Shown: positions 1 through 8,421 of the stretch, piece after piece
How the letters are laid out: every line of letters begins with the position of its first letter
Numbering within the stretch: the stretch's first letter is position 1
Assembly (NCBI RefSeq): GCF_040222815.1
Contig: NZ_JAVKCH010000039.1
Span: 1-64,000 of the forward strand
Direction: 5' to 3'
Length of the DNA stretch: 64,000 nucleotides
DNA from: Imperialibacter sp040222815
GTDB taxonomy: Bacteria > Bacteroidota > Bacteroidia > Cytophagales > Cyclobacteriaceae
Notes under the pieces: generated by a model
What the model was told of the DNA's origin: nothing
Database searches by the model: none
Seen by the model: the letters and a program-made list of their open reading frames with translations, nothing else
Position numbers and translations under genes: made by a program

Positions 1-484
1 CAGGTCGATAGCCATTCACAAAATGCTGGCGATCCATAAGATTACCCTCCTGAATTTCAACTACTGTTTCCTCCTCAAAATATTGTGCAAACCCGGAATG
101 ATGATATTTAATCATTTTGCCATGTTGGACAAATAATTTTCCAGAAAACCATTTGGCTTTAATTGGCGAGTCTAATTCAAATAGATTTCGAAGTATACTT
201 TTCTCACGATCGGCGCAAAGGAATACATCAACAAGAAATAATTCATCATTCTCAAGCTTCCATAGCGCTTGGTAGCTTCTCCATAGCGCAGTAGAGCAGG
301 TCAGTTTAAGAAATGGATATTTATCTTCTCGTTCATCGTATTCTCCTAAATAACCTTCCAGTGGCACAGAAAGCAGTTTAAGAGTATCACCTTCATAGAT
401 AATCAATTCAGGGTATTGCCCCGTCGCAAAGGAAACTTCTGCAGAAAGAAAAAAAGCAAATAATATGAAAGTCAGTCTCTTCAT
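1..484 (-). CDS. Secreted protein of unknown function, 3' end cut by window
   Basis: The minus-strand frame opens with ATG at 484 and stays open for 161 codons to the left edge, so the C-terminus is outside the window. The N-terminus (MKRLTFILFAFFLSAEVSFA) is a signal peptide: two basic residues, a hydrophobic core, then a small-residue cleavage region. The mature part begins around YPELIIYEGDTLKLL and contains two cysteines and many aromatic and acidic residues. I do not recognise a catalytic motif. It lies 9 bases downstream of the next gene on the same strand, which also encodes an exported protein, so the two are probably co-transcribed. Secretion is inferred from the leader; no function can be assigned. 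Confidence 0.7.
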   Translation of the reverse strand, partial: MKRLTFILFAFFLSAEVSFATGQYPELIIYEGDTLKLLSVPLEGYLGEYDEREDKYPFLKLTCSTALWRSYQALWKLENDELFLVDVFLCADREKSILRNLFELDSPIKAKWFSGKLFVQHGKMIKYHHSGFAQYFEEETVVEIQEGNLMDRQHFVNGYRP

Positions 485-493
485 GCCGTTGTG

Positions 494-1141
494 TTAGCGG
501 GCTATTCTCTCAAATTCAATTGTTAGTTGTTCAACTGACTTCAGTTGCATGCTAGTTGGCTGTAGCCCTGCTTCGGTTTCTAAGATAAGTTCGTCACAAA
601 TTTTGACCAGCCGCCGCATAATACTTTTCTTATCCGGCGACCAGATTGTGCCACTTCTTGTTCCCTGGCCATATTGAAACGATGAAAAAAAGTAATTGGC
701 ACCATCTGTACCTCCCCGATCATTGATAGGGTATTTAACATTGCTTATCGCAACAGCAAACAGCTTGGAGACTATTTGAAAAGCTTCTTTTGAAATTTCT
801 ATTTCAGTTGTTAACGGTTTGATATCTTGAGCTTTGTCGTTGGTATTGACTGTATACCAAATGCTCTCTGATCCAGTCCTGTAAACTGCGTAAAACTTAT
901 TTGTCAGAGTGTCACCATGGACTTGCCACACTACCTCTTTTGAAAATGATGGTAGTATTACAAGCTGAGCTGCGGGTCGTTCTGATAATCCTTCGAGTAG
1001 AATTTGACTAACTTGATTGTAGTAGCGTTGAAGTATTTTAAGTTCACTAAACACACCATTCGTCGGCTCCAAATGGTCTTGCCCGCTGACATTGAATATC
1101 AGACCAAGGATAAACGGAATTATAGGAAGTAATTTTCTCAT
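494..1141 (-). CDS. Secreted protein of unknown function
   Basis: This encodes a 215-residue protein starting with a signal peptide (MRKLLPIIPFILGLIFNVSG, cleavage probably near residue 20). The remainder is mixed alpha/beta with no transmembrane segment after the leader and no motif I recognise. The C-terminal third has a helical stretch with RRLVKICDELILETEAGL. It is the upstream gene of a two-gene minus-strand unit with another small secreted protein (9-base gap). Such pairs of small exported proteins are common lineage-specific genes in Bacteroidota. Export is the only property the sequence supports. Confidence 0.65.
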   Translation of the reverse strand: MRKLLPIIPFILGLIFNVSGQDHLEPTNGVFSELKILQRYYNQVSQILLEGLSERPAAQLVILPSFSKEVVWQVHGDTLTNKFYAVYRTGSESIWYTVNTNDKAQDIKPLTTEIEISKEAFQIVSKLFAVAISNVKYPINDRGGTDGANYFFSSFQYGQGTRSGTIWSPDKKSIMRRLVKICDELILETEAGLQPTSMQLKSVEQLTIEFERIAR

Positions 1142-1954
1142 ATGTTACTACGAAAGAGAATGCCCGCCAGTAGGTCGTTCATTAGGATCAGTTGGTTCAA
1201 CATGATTCTTTGTGAGTCGAAATACTTGCAACTCCGTTTTAAAAGTTGACAGGACAAATTGAAACAAAAATTAGGTTAGCCTGACATAAATTTCCGTGTC
1301 GCAAGCTATGCTCGCTAATATATGCATAACCCCAACTCCCAACTCAAGCTTGGGTTTACCCCCCACTATAGAAAGATAGGAATTTTTGATGCTTTTTTTA
1401 ACCCAAATCTCCATGATAAACATATATTTTTTTACCCGTAAACTCAATCGGTCCACTAAGGCTTTTGCTTGATCTAGGCTTCTGGCGGCATCATGTTCGT
1501 GGTTAGGGATGATTGCTGGGATTTCGTCCCGTCCACCGTGCGAATCACCCGCAAGCTTGGTGAATCATTCTCAACAAATGAACGTTTCGGCTCCAAATGT
1601 TCAGGAAAACTTCAGGAATGCTCCCAAAATACTTCAGAAATCATAAGTGAAATTTGTGGTGTCGAAAGAATGGGTTATCGCAAAAGAGTTGAAGGTTGAA
1701 TGATGATTTTTTGCGTTTAACAGGTTTCCTGTAAAGGAGTGATACTCATCACTTGTTTTATTTCTTTCAGTTGGTAGTTTGCAGGCCCGGGTGGCGGCCA
1801 TTGGGGGATGCAGCCCAGGGCTGCCAGGGCTTGCACAATACGAAGTTGACATGTGGTTCAGGGTTTCTTTCAGTTGCAGCAGGGAGATAGGTGGGCAACT
1901 TAATCGCCCGGGCTGGCTAAGTAAATAACGATTTCTGGTAAATTGTATCGTTCA
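1142..1954. other. Intergenic region without convincing genes
   Basis: About 800 bases lie between the divergent secreted-protein pair and the two-component system. The short frames here lack family resemblance and look like chance. Two dyads sit about 200 bases upstream of the response regulator: ACAGG-ttt-CCTGT (1720-1732) and AGTGAT-actc-ATCACT (1738-1753). They could be operators, but nothing ties them to a named regulator. No tRNA or mobile-element ends were seen. Confidence 0.4.
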
Positions 1955-2656
1955 ATGTCAAAAGTCGAAATGAAGGAAGTAAGGGTACTTCTTGTAGAAG
2001 ACGAATACCAATTACTAAAGGCAATCAGGACGTTCCTGGAGGAGGAGAAGTATGTGGTGGTGGCGGTGGAGACCTACCGGTCGGCACAGCAGGAGATAAA
2101 GAACGAGAACTACGATGTGTGCCTGATCGACATCAACCTACCCGACGGCAGTGGCAACTCACTCATCAATCTCATCAAGTCAAAACAGCAAAAAACAGGC
2201 ATCATCATCATCTCGTCTCACAACATGACCGAGGATAAGGTGCAGTCGCTGGATCTCGGGGCCGACGACTACCTCACCAAGCCTTTCGACCTGCATGAGC
2301 TGAATGCCCGGATCAGGTCTGTGCTGAGAAGGAAGCTTGGCGACAGCCGCCATCAGGTGGTTTCCGAATCGATCTCCGTTTATCCCAATGAGTTCAAGGC
2401 ATTTGTGCATGATGTGGAGCTTGAATTGACCAAGAAGGAGTTTGAGATGCTGCTTTACCTCATGTCGAACAAAAACCGCCTGATCACAAAAGAGAGTCTG
2501 GCTGCCCACCTATGGGGCATAAGTATTGAGTTTTCCGATAACTACGACTACATATACACACATGTAAAAAACCTGCGAAAGAAATTGATGAACGCAGGAG
2601 CCACGGACAACATCAAAAACGTTCACGGTATCGGATACCGGTTTGAAGTGGCATGA
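1955..2656 (+). CDS. OmpR/PhoB-family response regulator
   Basis: This is a DNA-binding response regulator with an N-terminal receiver domain (about residues 8-120) and a C-terminal winged helix. The receiver shows the acidic pair in LLVEDE, the phosphoacceptor Asp in DVCLIDINLPDGSG, and the conserved Lys in DDYLTKPFD. The winged helix has the typical end RKKLMNAG...VHGIGYRFE. I took ATG 1955; ATG 1970 (MKEVRVLLVEDE) is equally plausible and places the receiver closer to the N-terminus, while an in-frame TTG further upstream is less likely. The stop overlaps the start of the sensor kinase by 4 bases (ATGA), so the two are translationally coupled and surely form a cognate pair. The signal and target genes are unknown. 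Confidence 0.93.
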   Translation: MSKVEMKEVRVLLVEDEYQLLKAIRTFLEEEKYVVVAVETYRSAQQEIKNENYDVCLIDINLPDGSGNSLINLIKSKQQKTGIIIISSHNMTEDKVQSLDLGADDYLTKPFDLHELNARIRSVLRRKLGDSRHQVVSESISVYPNEFKAFVHDVELELTKKEFEMLLYLMSNKNRLITKESLAAHLWGISIEFSDNYDYIYTHVKNLRKKLMNAGATDNIKNVHGIGYRFEVA

Positions 2657-3912
2657 GGCTGGTCGTAAAAGAACTCATCTTTAATCTCCCGGCCATTATT
2701 ATTGTGGTTGCCCTTGGTGGTGGTATTTTTTACCAGTCCATTGAGTCGGTGCTCGAGACGAACGAGGACGAGGTGCTGAAAATAAGAAAGCAGTATATCA
2801 TTGACTTGCTGGACAACTACAAAGGAGAAAGTCCTTTTATTGAGCATGCATTTGCTGACATTTATGAGATAGAAGAGGAGGAGGCACTGCACCTGCCTGT
2901 AACGGATGTCTTCTCCGATACAGTGATTAATAACCCCAAGCTTGACGAATCCATACTGTATCGCCAATTGCGGTTTCAGTACAGCACAAATGGCAGAAAT
3001 TACATGGTGTGGGCACGCACTGCAGAAGTCGACAACGACGAGGTACTCCAGTCGGTCATCACCACTATCGTCATCACTTGTCTGTTAATGGCTGTGGTCA
3101 TCTTGTTTCTCAACTTTTATTTCTTTCGAAAAATCTGGATGCCTTTCCATAGGATATTAGCTAATCTGACCCGCTTCAACCTGGATGGCTCTAGCGAATA
3201 TGTGAGCGCCCCAAGCAGCGTGAAAGAGTTTCAGATGCTTGACGCCACCCTTCGTGAAATAACAAGCCGACTTCAGAGTGAGTACGATGAGTTGAAGGAT
3301 TTCACCTCCTACCTTACCCACGAGCTGCAAACACCCCTGGCGGTGGTCAGTGGAAAGATCGACCTGCTCATTCAGGACAAGAGCCTGAGCGAAGACCAGC
3401 TAAGGAGCCTGGTGGCCATTCGCAATACTATTCAAGGAATCAGCGAGTTTGAGAAAACCCTCATTTTCTTAAAGAGAATTGAGTTAGGCCAGTTTAACCA
3501 AATGGGTCATATCGATTTTTCAGCCACGCTAACATCGAAACTTGAGCAAACAGAGGAGCTGATCAAGCTGAAGAAGATTAGCCTGAAGGCCGACATTGTG
3601 CCGGACGTGATGCTTGATATAAATCCGCAACTAATAGATACGCTGCTGAACAACATCATTTCGAACAGTATTCGTCACAACATCAAGAATGGCTTTATTG
3701 AGGTGAAGCTGACGCCAAGGGAGTTAAAAGTTACTAACAGCACCCGTGAGGTCGGGGAGTTGTCTCACGAGGGTGCCGATTTCATTTCTATCAGGGGGCT
3801 GGGAGTAGGGGCGTCCATTATCAAAGCCATTTGCAACAGGCATCAGCTCAATTTTAAGGTCGTTCAGGAAGACAATGCCTACAGCCTGGTCATTGGCCTC
3901 CATCCGGGCTAA
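2653..3912 (+). CDS. Membrane sensor histidine kinase
   Basis: This is the cognate kinase of the preceding regulator. It has a transmembrane helix near residues 9-28, an extracytoplasmic segment of about 95 residues, a second helix near 126-148, a HAMP-like linker, the dimerisation/H-box (SYLTHELQTPLAVVSGKI, phosphoacceptor His about residue 224) and an ATPase domain. The N-box is recognisable (NNIISNSIRHN). The usual DxGxG G1 box is degenerate: FISIRGLGVGASIIKAI keeps the glycines but not the DxG order. That is seen in some Bacteroidota kinases of this class and may mean low activity or a divergent fold. It overlaps the regulator gene by 4 bases. The signal it senses is unknown. Confidence 0.9.
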   Translation: MRLVVKELIFNLPAIIIVVALGGGIFYQSIESVLETNEDEVLKIRKQYIIDLLDNYKGESPFIEHAFADIYEIEEEEALHLPVTDVFSDTVINNPKLDESILYRQLRFQYSTNGRNYMVWARTAEVDNDEVLQSVITTIVITCLLMAVVILFLNFYFFRKIWMPFHRILANLTRFNLDGSSEYVSAPSSVKEFQMLDATLREITSRLQSEYDELKDFTSYLTHELQTPLAVVSGKIDLLIQDKSLSEDQLRSLVAIRNTIQGISEFEKTLIFLKRIELGQFNQMGHIDFSATLTSKLEQTEELIKLKKISLKADIVPDVMLDINPQLIDTLLNNIISNSIRHNIKNGFIEVKLTPRELKVTNSTREVGELSHEGADFISIRGLGVGASIIKAICNRHQLNFKVVQEDNAYSLVIGLHPG

Positions 3913-3944
3913 AGCAAGAATTTTCCAGCCAGGTATGAAATAAA

Positions 3945-3970
3945 GAAAGCCACCCTTTCAGGCGGCTTTC
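3945..3970. terminator. Bidirectional stem-loop between convergent genes
   Basis: GAAAGCCACC and GGCGGCTTTC pair over ten positions with one A/C mismatch around a CTTTCA loop. The hairpin sits between the sensor kinase and permease genes, which converge on it. T-rich sequence follows mainly on the minus strand (TTTATTTC). Confidence 0.6.
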
Positions 3971-3993
3971 CGTTAACTGTTTCCAAACTTGTT

Positions 3994-6726
3994 TTATTCT
4001 GATCTCAACGACTTCACCGGGTTCACGCTGGCGGCTGTGAACGACTGATAGCCAACAGTCAGCCAGCCGATAACTACAGCAGTGAGGGCTGCGAGCAGGA
4101 ACGTCCACACACTGATGTCGATGCGGTAGGCAAAATTATCCAGCCACTTGTCCATTCCCCACCAGGCGGCAGGTACAGCCACTACCACGGCAATCAGGAT
4201 AAGTTTCGTAAAGTCCCTGCTCAGCAGCAGTACGATGTTGAAGATGGAAGCGCCCATCACTTTACGCACTCCAATCTCTTTGCGTTTTTGACCTGCGGTG
4301 TAAGCAGCCAGGCCAAACAGGCCAATACAAGCGATCATAATGGCCAGCGATGTGAAAATGGTGAACATGTCGCCACTGGTTTTCTCTGCGTCATAGAAGC
4401 GCTTCAGGTTTTCGTCCAGATAGTAGTAGCGCAGCGGCGTGTCTTTCGTGAACTGGTTCCATGTTGCTTCCACGCCAGCCAGAGAAGCCTTTAGTTCGGA
4501 AGGATCAACCTTTACCACCATTTTGTTAATGAAAGTATTGGGCGAGTTCACGTGAATGATGGCCACAGGCTCCAGTCCTACGTGCAACGACTGAAAATGA
4601 AAATCATTGACCACCCCAATGATCGTGTAGGTAATATCTGTGTCGCCGCCGTTATTCACATTGATTATTTTCTTACCAATTGGGTCTTCCAATCCCAGCT
4701 TGGCTACGGTGGAGGCCGCAAGTATCATAGATAGTGAATCGTTGAAGCTCTTCGAGAACAGTCGTCCTTCCAAAAGCTCGATCTGCATTGTTTCGAAGAA
4801 GCTCTCATCTACCGAAAGCCCTCTCGCTACCATGCTTTCTTTTTCGCCGCTACCCGGCACCCTCACTATGAATCCGGGCATTACATCGCCGGGCATAGCT
4901 GAGGTGTAGGTCGCATTTTTCACCCCAGGTACCTTTTTGATCTCGTTCTCAAAAGTTTCATAGCGGCTTCTGATTTGAAACACGTCGGCATCGGGGTTCT
5001 GAAAATTGTCTCTGTTGACATTGAACGCACTTTCAATCACAACCACATGATCTTTTTCAAAGCCCAGAGACTTATTGAGCATGAAGCTCATTTGGTTGAA
5101 AATGATCATCGTACAGGAAATCAAGCCGATAGAGATAGCAAACTGAAAAACTACGAGGCCATTGCGAAGAAAAACGCCATATTTTGATGTTTGCATCTTC
5201 CCTTTGAGCACCGCTGCGGGCTGAAAGGAAGATAGCACGAAGGCGGGGTACACGCCGGCCAGGAAGCCAATGCAGAAAATGACCAAAACGATCACTGTAA
5301 TGGTTGTGGGTGCCAGTAGGAAATTCAATGTAAGTGCTCTGTGTGATACATCAGAGAAGAAAGGGAGGATAAACACCAGCGCTACCATGGCAAGCACAAA
5401 GCTGATCAAAGTAAGCAGAACCGATTCGGTGATAAACTGGCCTATCAGCTGATTTCTTACCGATCCAAGCACCTTTCTAATCCCCACTTCCTTTGCTCTT
5501 TCGGTGGAGCGGGCGGTGGATAGGTTCATGAAGTTGATACAGGCAATAAGCAGGATGAAAATGGCCGCTGAAATGAAAATATATACGTAAGTGATATTGC
5601 CGTTGGCCTTTATTTCTCCTTCAAGGTTAGAATGGAGGTAGATGTCTTTCAATGGTTGAAGTGTGTAGATGTAACCATTGCCCGCAGCGATGTATTCGTC
5701 GTAAGAAATGCCATTGCGCTGCTGAATGGGCCCGGCAGCATATTTTTTCACAAACTCAGGAAACTGTTTTTCGAGGGTGCCTGGATTGGAGCCGGGTTGT
5801 AGTTTGAGGTAGGTAAGCACATCAAAGCCGATCCAATTGGGCTGCGCAATGAACGGGAAGGTGCTCATCGACCCAATAAAGTCAAATGCCATGTGCGAGT
5901 TGCCGGGGTAGTCTTTGGCCACTGCCCTCACAATGAAATTACCCTGTCCGGTTTCCATACTTTTGCCCATGGGCGACTCATCCCCGAAGTATTTTTTGGC
6001 CATGGATTCGGTTATGAGCAGACTGTTTGGCTCTTTCAGGGCAGTTTCGGCGTCGCCTTCTATCAGCGGAATCTCCAACACTTCAAACAGCGTGCTGTCT
6101 GCGAAGAGTATATTTTCTTCATAAAAGTAGTTGTCGTTGTAACGCACCACAATGGGAGCAAATGCCTTTAGCAGGTTGGCAGATTGGATCACTTCAGGGA
6201 AATCCTCTTTCAGCTGAGGGCCAATGGAGTGGGGAATGAAGGCGTAGTTTACCTCTCTTTCGGGGTACACCCTTTTGAGGGCGATCCTGTACACATCGTC
6301 TTTTTGAAAATTATCGAAGGAGAGTTCGTATTGTACAAAAATGACAATGAGCAGGCAGACAGTGATGCCTACCGCCAACCCGAAGATGTTCACCAGCGAG
6401 TAGCCAACCTTCTTGAGGAGGCTCCTGTAAGCGATAATGATATAATTCTTAAGCATAGTCCAATTATTAAATTGAGTTTGATTGTATTTGTTGTTCCTTT
6501 TTTTCCATGCAAATGGCTGACAAAACTTGAGCACATGCCACACATATTGAAGCGAGGCCAGCCTGCTGTTTTTTTCACCGGCCGTCTCTTCAAATATTTC
6601 CCTGATGTCTCCTTCTATTTCTTCGGCCAGCTCCTCCCGGCAATACCAATGCAAGAAGCCAGTGGCCCAGGCTGGCGGCTCAGGTCTTTTATTCTCGCTG
6701 TTGTCCTTTTTTATCAAGGTAGGCAT
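3994..6726 (-). CDS. FtsX/MacB-type ABC transporter permease with N-terminal prefix domain
   Basis: This is a 910-residue inner-membrane permease of the FtsX-like/MacB class. Residues of about 15-75 (PPAWATGFLHWYCREELAEE onward) match the permease prefix domain that Bacteroidota add to such proteins. A transmembrane helix follows near 97-117, then a periplasmic MacB_PCD-like domain, a three-helix FtsX block near 380-500, a second periplasmic domain and a second FtsX block at the C-terminus with the motif KRKEIGVRKVMGAS. The same motif occurs earlier as RAKEVGIRKVLGS, so the protein is an internal duplication. No ATPase gene is adjacent; partners in this family are often encoded elsewhere. It starts 10 bases after the PadR gene, which likely controls it. 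The substrate is unknown; such systems often export peptides or lipids. Confidence 0.92.
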   Translation of the reverse strand: MPTLIKKDNSENKRPEPPAWATGFLHWYCREELAEEIEGDIREIFEETAGEKNSRLASLQYVWHVLKFCQPFAWKKRNNKYNQTQFNNWTMLKNYIIIAYRSLLKKVGYSLVNIFGLAVGITVCLLIVIFVQYELSFDNFQKDDVYRIALKRVYPEREVNYAFIPHSIGPQLKEDFPEVIQSANLLKAFAPIVVRYNDNYFYEENILFADSTLFEVLEIPLIEGDAETALKEPNSLLITESMAKKYFGDESPMGKSMETGQGNFIVRAVAKDYPGNSHMAFDFIGSMSTFPFIAQPNWIGFDVLTYLKLQPGSNPGTLEKQFPEFVKKYAAGPIQQRNGISYDEYIAAGNGYIYTLQPLKDIYLHSNLEGEIKANGNITYVYIFISAAIFILLIACINFMNLSTARSTERAKEVGIRKVLGSVRNQLIGQFITESVLLTLISFVLAMVALVFILPFFSDVSHRALTLNFLLAPTTITVIVLVIFCIGFLAGVYPAFVLSSFQPAAVLKGKMQTSKYGVFLRNGLVVFQFAISIGLISCTMIIFNQMSFMLNKSLGFEKDHVVVIESAFNVNRDNFQNPDADVFQIRSRYETFENEIKKVPGVKNATYTSAMPGDVMPGFIVRVPGSGEKESMVARGLSVDESFFETMQIELLEGRLFSKSFNDSLSMILAASTVAKLGLEDPIGKKIINVNNGGDTDITYTIIGVVNDFHFQSLHVGLEPVAIIHVNSPNTFINKMVVKVDPSELKASLAGVEATWNQFTKDTPLRYYYLDENLKRFYDAEKTSGDMFTIFTSLAIMIACIGLFGLAAYTAGQKRKEIGVRKVMGASIFNIVLLLSRDFTKLILIAVVVAVPAAWWGMDKWLDNFAYRIDISVWTFLLAALTAVVIGWLTVGYQSFTAASVNPVKSLRSE

Positions 6727-6736
6727 TGGTCAGATT

Positions 6737-7069
6737 TTACATCCCCTCAATAGAGAGCTGAGGAATTTCCGTCCAGTAGCTTTCTCTTAGCTCCTTGGCC
6801 TGCTCGAGCGACTTGATGCCGAAGGCTGTTACTTTAAAAATTCGCTTTCGTTTGCCGCCTCGTTCGGGAGTGGCCTCGCCAAAAGCGGACTCCACAAAGC
6901 CTTTCGAATCAAGACGGTTCAGCGCACTGTGTATGGCACTGATGGCCACACTTCTGCCAGCTTTTTTCCTGATCTCTTTTTGTATGGCAACTCCGTAGGC
7001 TTCTTCATTGAGCAAAGCAACCGTGAGCAATATCAATTCTTCAAATTCTCCAAGATGTGTTCCCTTCAT
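6737..7069 (-). CDS. PadR-family transcriptional regulator
   Basis: This 110-residue winged-helix repressor has a PadR-type N-terminus (GEFEELILLTVALLNEEAYG) followed by a helix-turn-helix and wing (SAIHSALNRLDSKGFVES). The C-terminal helix expected for dimerisation is short but present. It is the first gene of a two-gene minus-strand operon with the FtsX-like permease. In Bacteroidota this pair is recurrent: the regulator normally represses its own operon until an inducer binds. The start ATG at 7069 gives full coverage of the domain. Confidence 0.9.
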   Translation of the reverse strand: MKGTHLGEFEELILLTVALLNEEAYGVAIQKEIRKKAGRSVAISAIHSALNRLDSKGFVESAFGEATPERGGKRKRIFKVTAFGIKSLEQAKELRESYWTEIPQLSIEGM

Positions 7070-7356
7070 GATCGGTAGTGTAATGACTTAAAAACGTTGT
7101 AACTCCGTTTATGTCCTCTTTTTACGGCGCTGGCACCTTGAGGTTTTGTAATTTTTCACATATGTAGAAAATATAAGAAAAATTCACCAAACAGGCACCT
7201 TTTGTGCTGATATTTAGCCACAAATCGACTTGCTGGTTGCCGCAGTATCTGTAAGACAGGCATGAGGAAAATCATAGCCACCTGCTGTTCTAAATCATTT
7301 CACGGGCAAGGTTTTGGTGCCACTTTTGGGTAGAACATTAACACAAGGAGGTAGCT

Positions 7357-7788
7357 ATGACACTCGTCAAAAGAAACGGCAGCCTGCCAATGATAGACTC
7401 GCTGCTGACTGATTTATGGGACACAGAGAAGTTCTTTGGAGATGATTTCCTGCAAAGACCGCTCTTGCCTGCTGTGAATATTAAGGAAACCGACAAAGGC
7501 TATGAAATAGAAATGGCTGCGCCCGGTTTTAAAAAGGATGATTTCAGGGTTTCCATTGAAAAGGGAATGCTGACAGTGACATCTGAACGTAAAGAGGAGA
7601 ACGAAGAGAAGAAACCCAACTACACTAGAAGGGAGTTTTTCCAAACCAACTTCAAGCGCTCCTTTTCCTTGCCTGAGGATGTCAACGAAGAAAAAGTGCA
7701 CGCTGAGTACAAAAATGGAGTCCTGCAACTCCAGCTCAACAAAATGGCTGAGCCAGCGAAACCGGTGAGGAAAGTGCTGGTTGAGTAA
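7357..7788 (+). CDS. Small heat-shock protein, Hsp20/alpha-crystallin family
   Basis: This encodes a 143-residue ATP-independent holdase chaperone. The alpha-crystallin domain occupies about residues 35-130: VNIKETDKGYEIEMAAPGF, then FRVSIEKGMLTVTSERKEE, then the conserved EYKNGVLQLQLNK. The C-terminal tail ends in a V-x-V element (KVLVE) of the kind that docks between subunits during oligomerisation. The start is well supported by an unusually strong ribosome-binding site for this lineage, AAGGAGG 7 bases upstream of ATG 7357. The gene stands alone and is closed by a strong intrinsic terminator. No CIRCE or other heat-shock operator was seen upstream. Confidence 0.95.
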   Translation: MTLVKRNGSLPMIDSLLTDLWDTEKFFGDDFLQRPLLPAVNIKETDKGYEIEMAAPGFKKDDFRVSIEKGMLTVTSERKEENEEKKPNYTRREFFQTNFKRSFSLPEDVNEEKVHAEYKNGVLQLQLNKMAEPAKPVRKVLVE

Positions 7789-7813
7789 TGATTTTTTTGG
7801 GATGATGGTTGTG

Positions 7814-7848
7814 AGCAGTCCCGTCTTTGTGACGGGATTGCTTTTTTT
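7814..7848 (+). terminator. Intrinsic terminator of hsp20
   Basis: A 12-bp stem (AGCAGTCCCGTC with GACGGGATTGCT, one G-T wobble) closes a TTTGT loop. It is followed by seven T residues, 26 bases after the hsp20 stop. Confidence 0.9.
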
Positions 7849-7947
7849 ATGCAAGCACAAAATACCCATGCCAAAAGTTAATTCCCCCAGAAATACAGAA
7901 TGATCCTGGACTTTCAGGTGCAAGGGTTTTTTATCTTACCTTGTGAT

Positions 7948-8415
7948 ATGAACCTCCTGATTTTTCTCATCGGGTTTTTTGGGGCCGACCACGGTCTCTA
8001 CGTGTCGGTGACCAACGTGAAGTATTCAGGCAACGATACCTGGGAGGTAAGCTGTAGGCTTTTTAATACTGACCTGGAAGATGCTATTCGGGATTTCTCG
8101 GGAGAAAGTGTTTCGCTTCGAACCGATGGCGACATCAAAAAATCGGAAGCGCTTGTTGCCAGTTATATCAAAGCAAAGATGCATTTCATCACTCGGCAGG
8201 GAAACGAGCTTGCACTGAAATGGGTGAATGGCAGTGCAGAAAATGATACGGTTTGGTCGTACTTTATTGTAGAAGGGGCATCGATTGACGTGATAGAGAA
8301 TGCCCTGCTGGTCGAGCTATTCAGCGATCAGGAAAACGTGGTTGCCATCGAAAGGGATGGAGAGAAGCGATACCTCCGGTTCAATGCCGGAGTTAAACGA
8401 CTACAGCTCGACTAA
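7948..8415 (+). CDS. DUF6702 family protein
   Basis: This encodes a protein of about 155 residues resembling the Bacteroidota DUF6702 family, whose members begin after a leader with a segment like HGLYVSVTNVKYSGNDTWE and contain an immunoglobulin-like beta domain. I chose ATG 7948, which gives a typical leader (MNLLIFLIGFFG). The frame is open upstream to 7900 but that extension adds no recognisable sequence. The family is usually exported, and in other genomes often sits beside M1 or other peptidases; here it faces an M20 amidohydrolase (convergent, 6 bases apart). The biochemical role is unknown. Confidence 0.75.
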   Translation: MNLLIFLIGFFGADHGLYVSVTNVKYSGNDTWEVSCRLFNTDLEDAIRDFSGESVSLRTDGDIKKSEALVASYIKAKMHFITRQGNELALKWVNGSAENDTVWSYFIVEGASIDVIENALLVELFSDQENVVAIERDGEKRYLRFNAGVKRLQLD

Positions 8416-8421
8416 TCATTG

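Noticed and set aside
1271..1852. Three short frames on both strands between the secreted proteins and the response regulator
   Set aside because: They overlap one another, have no leader, motif or family resemblance and odd composition, so they look like chance open frames.
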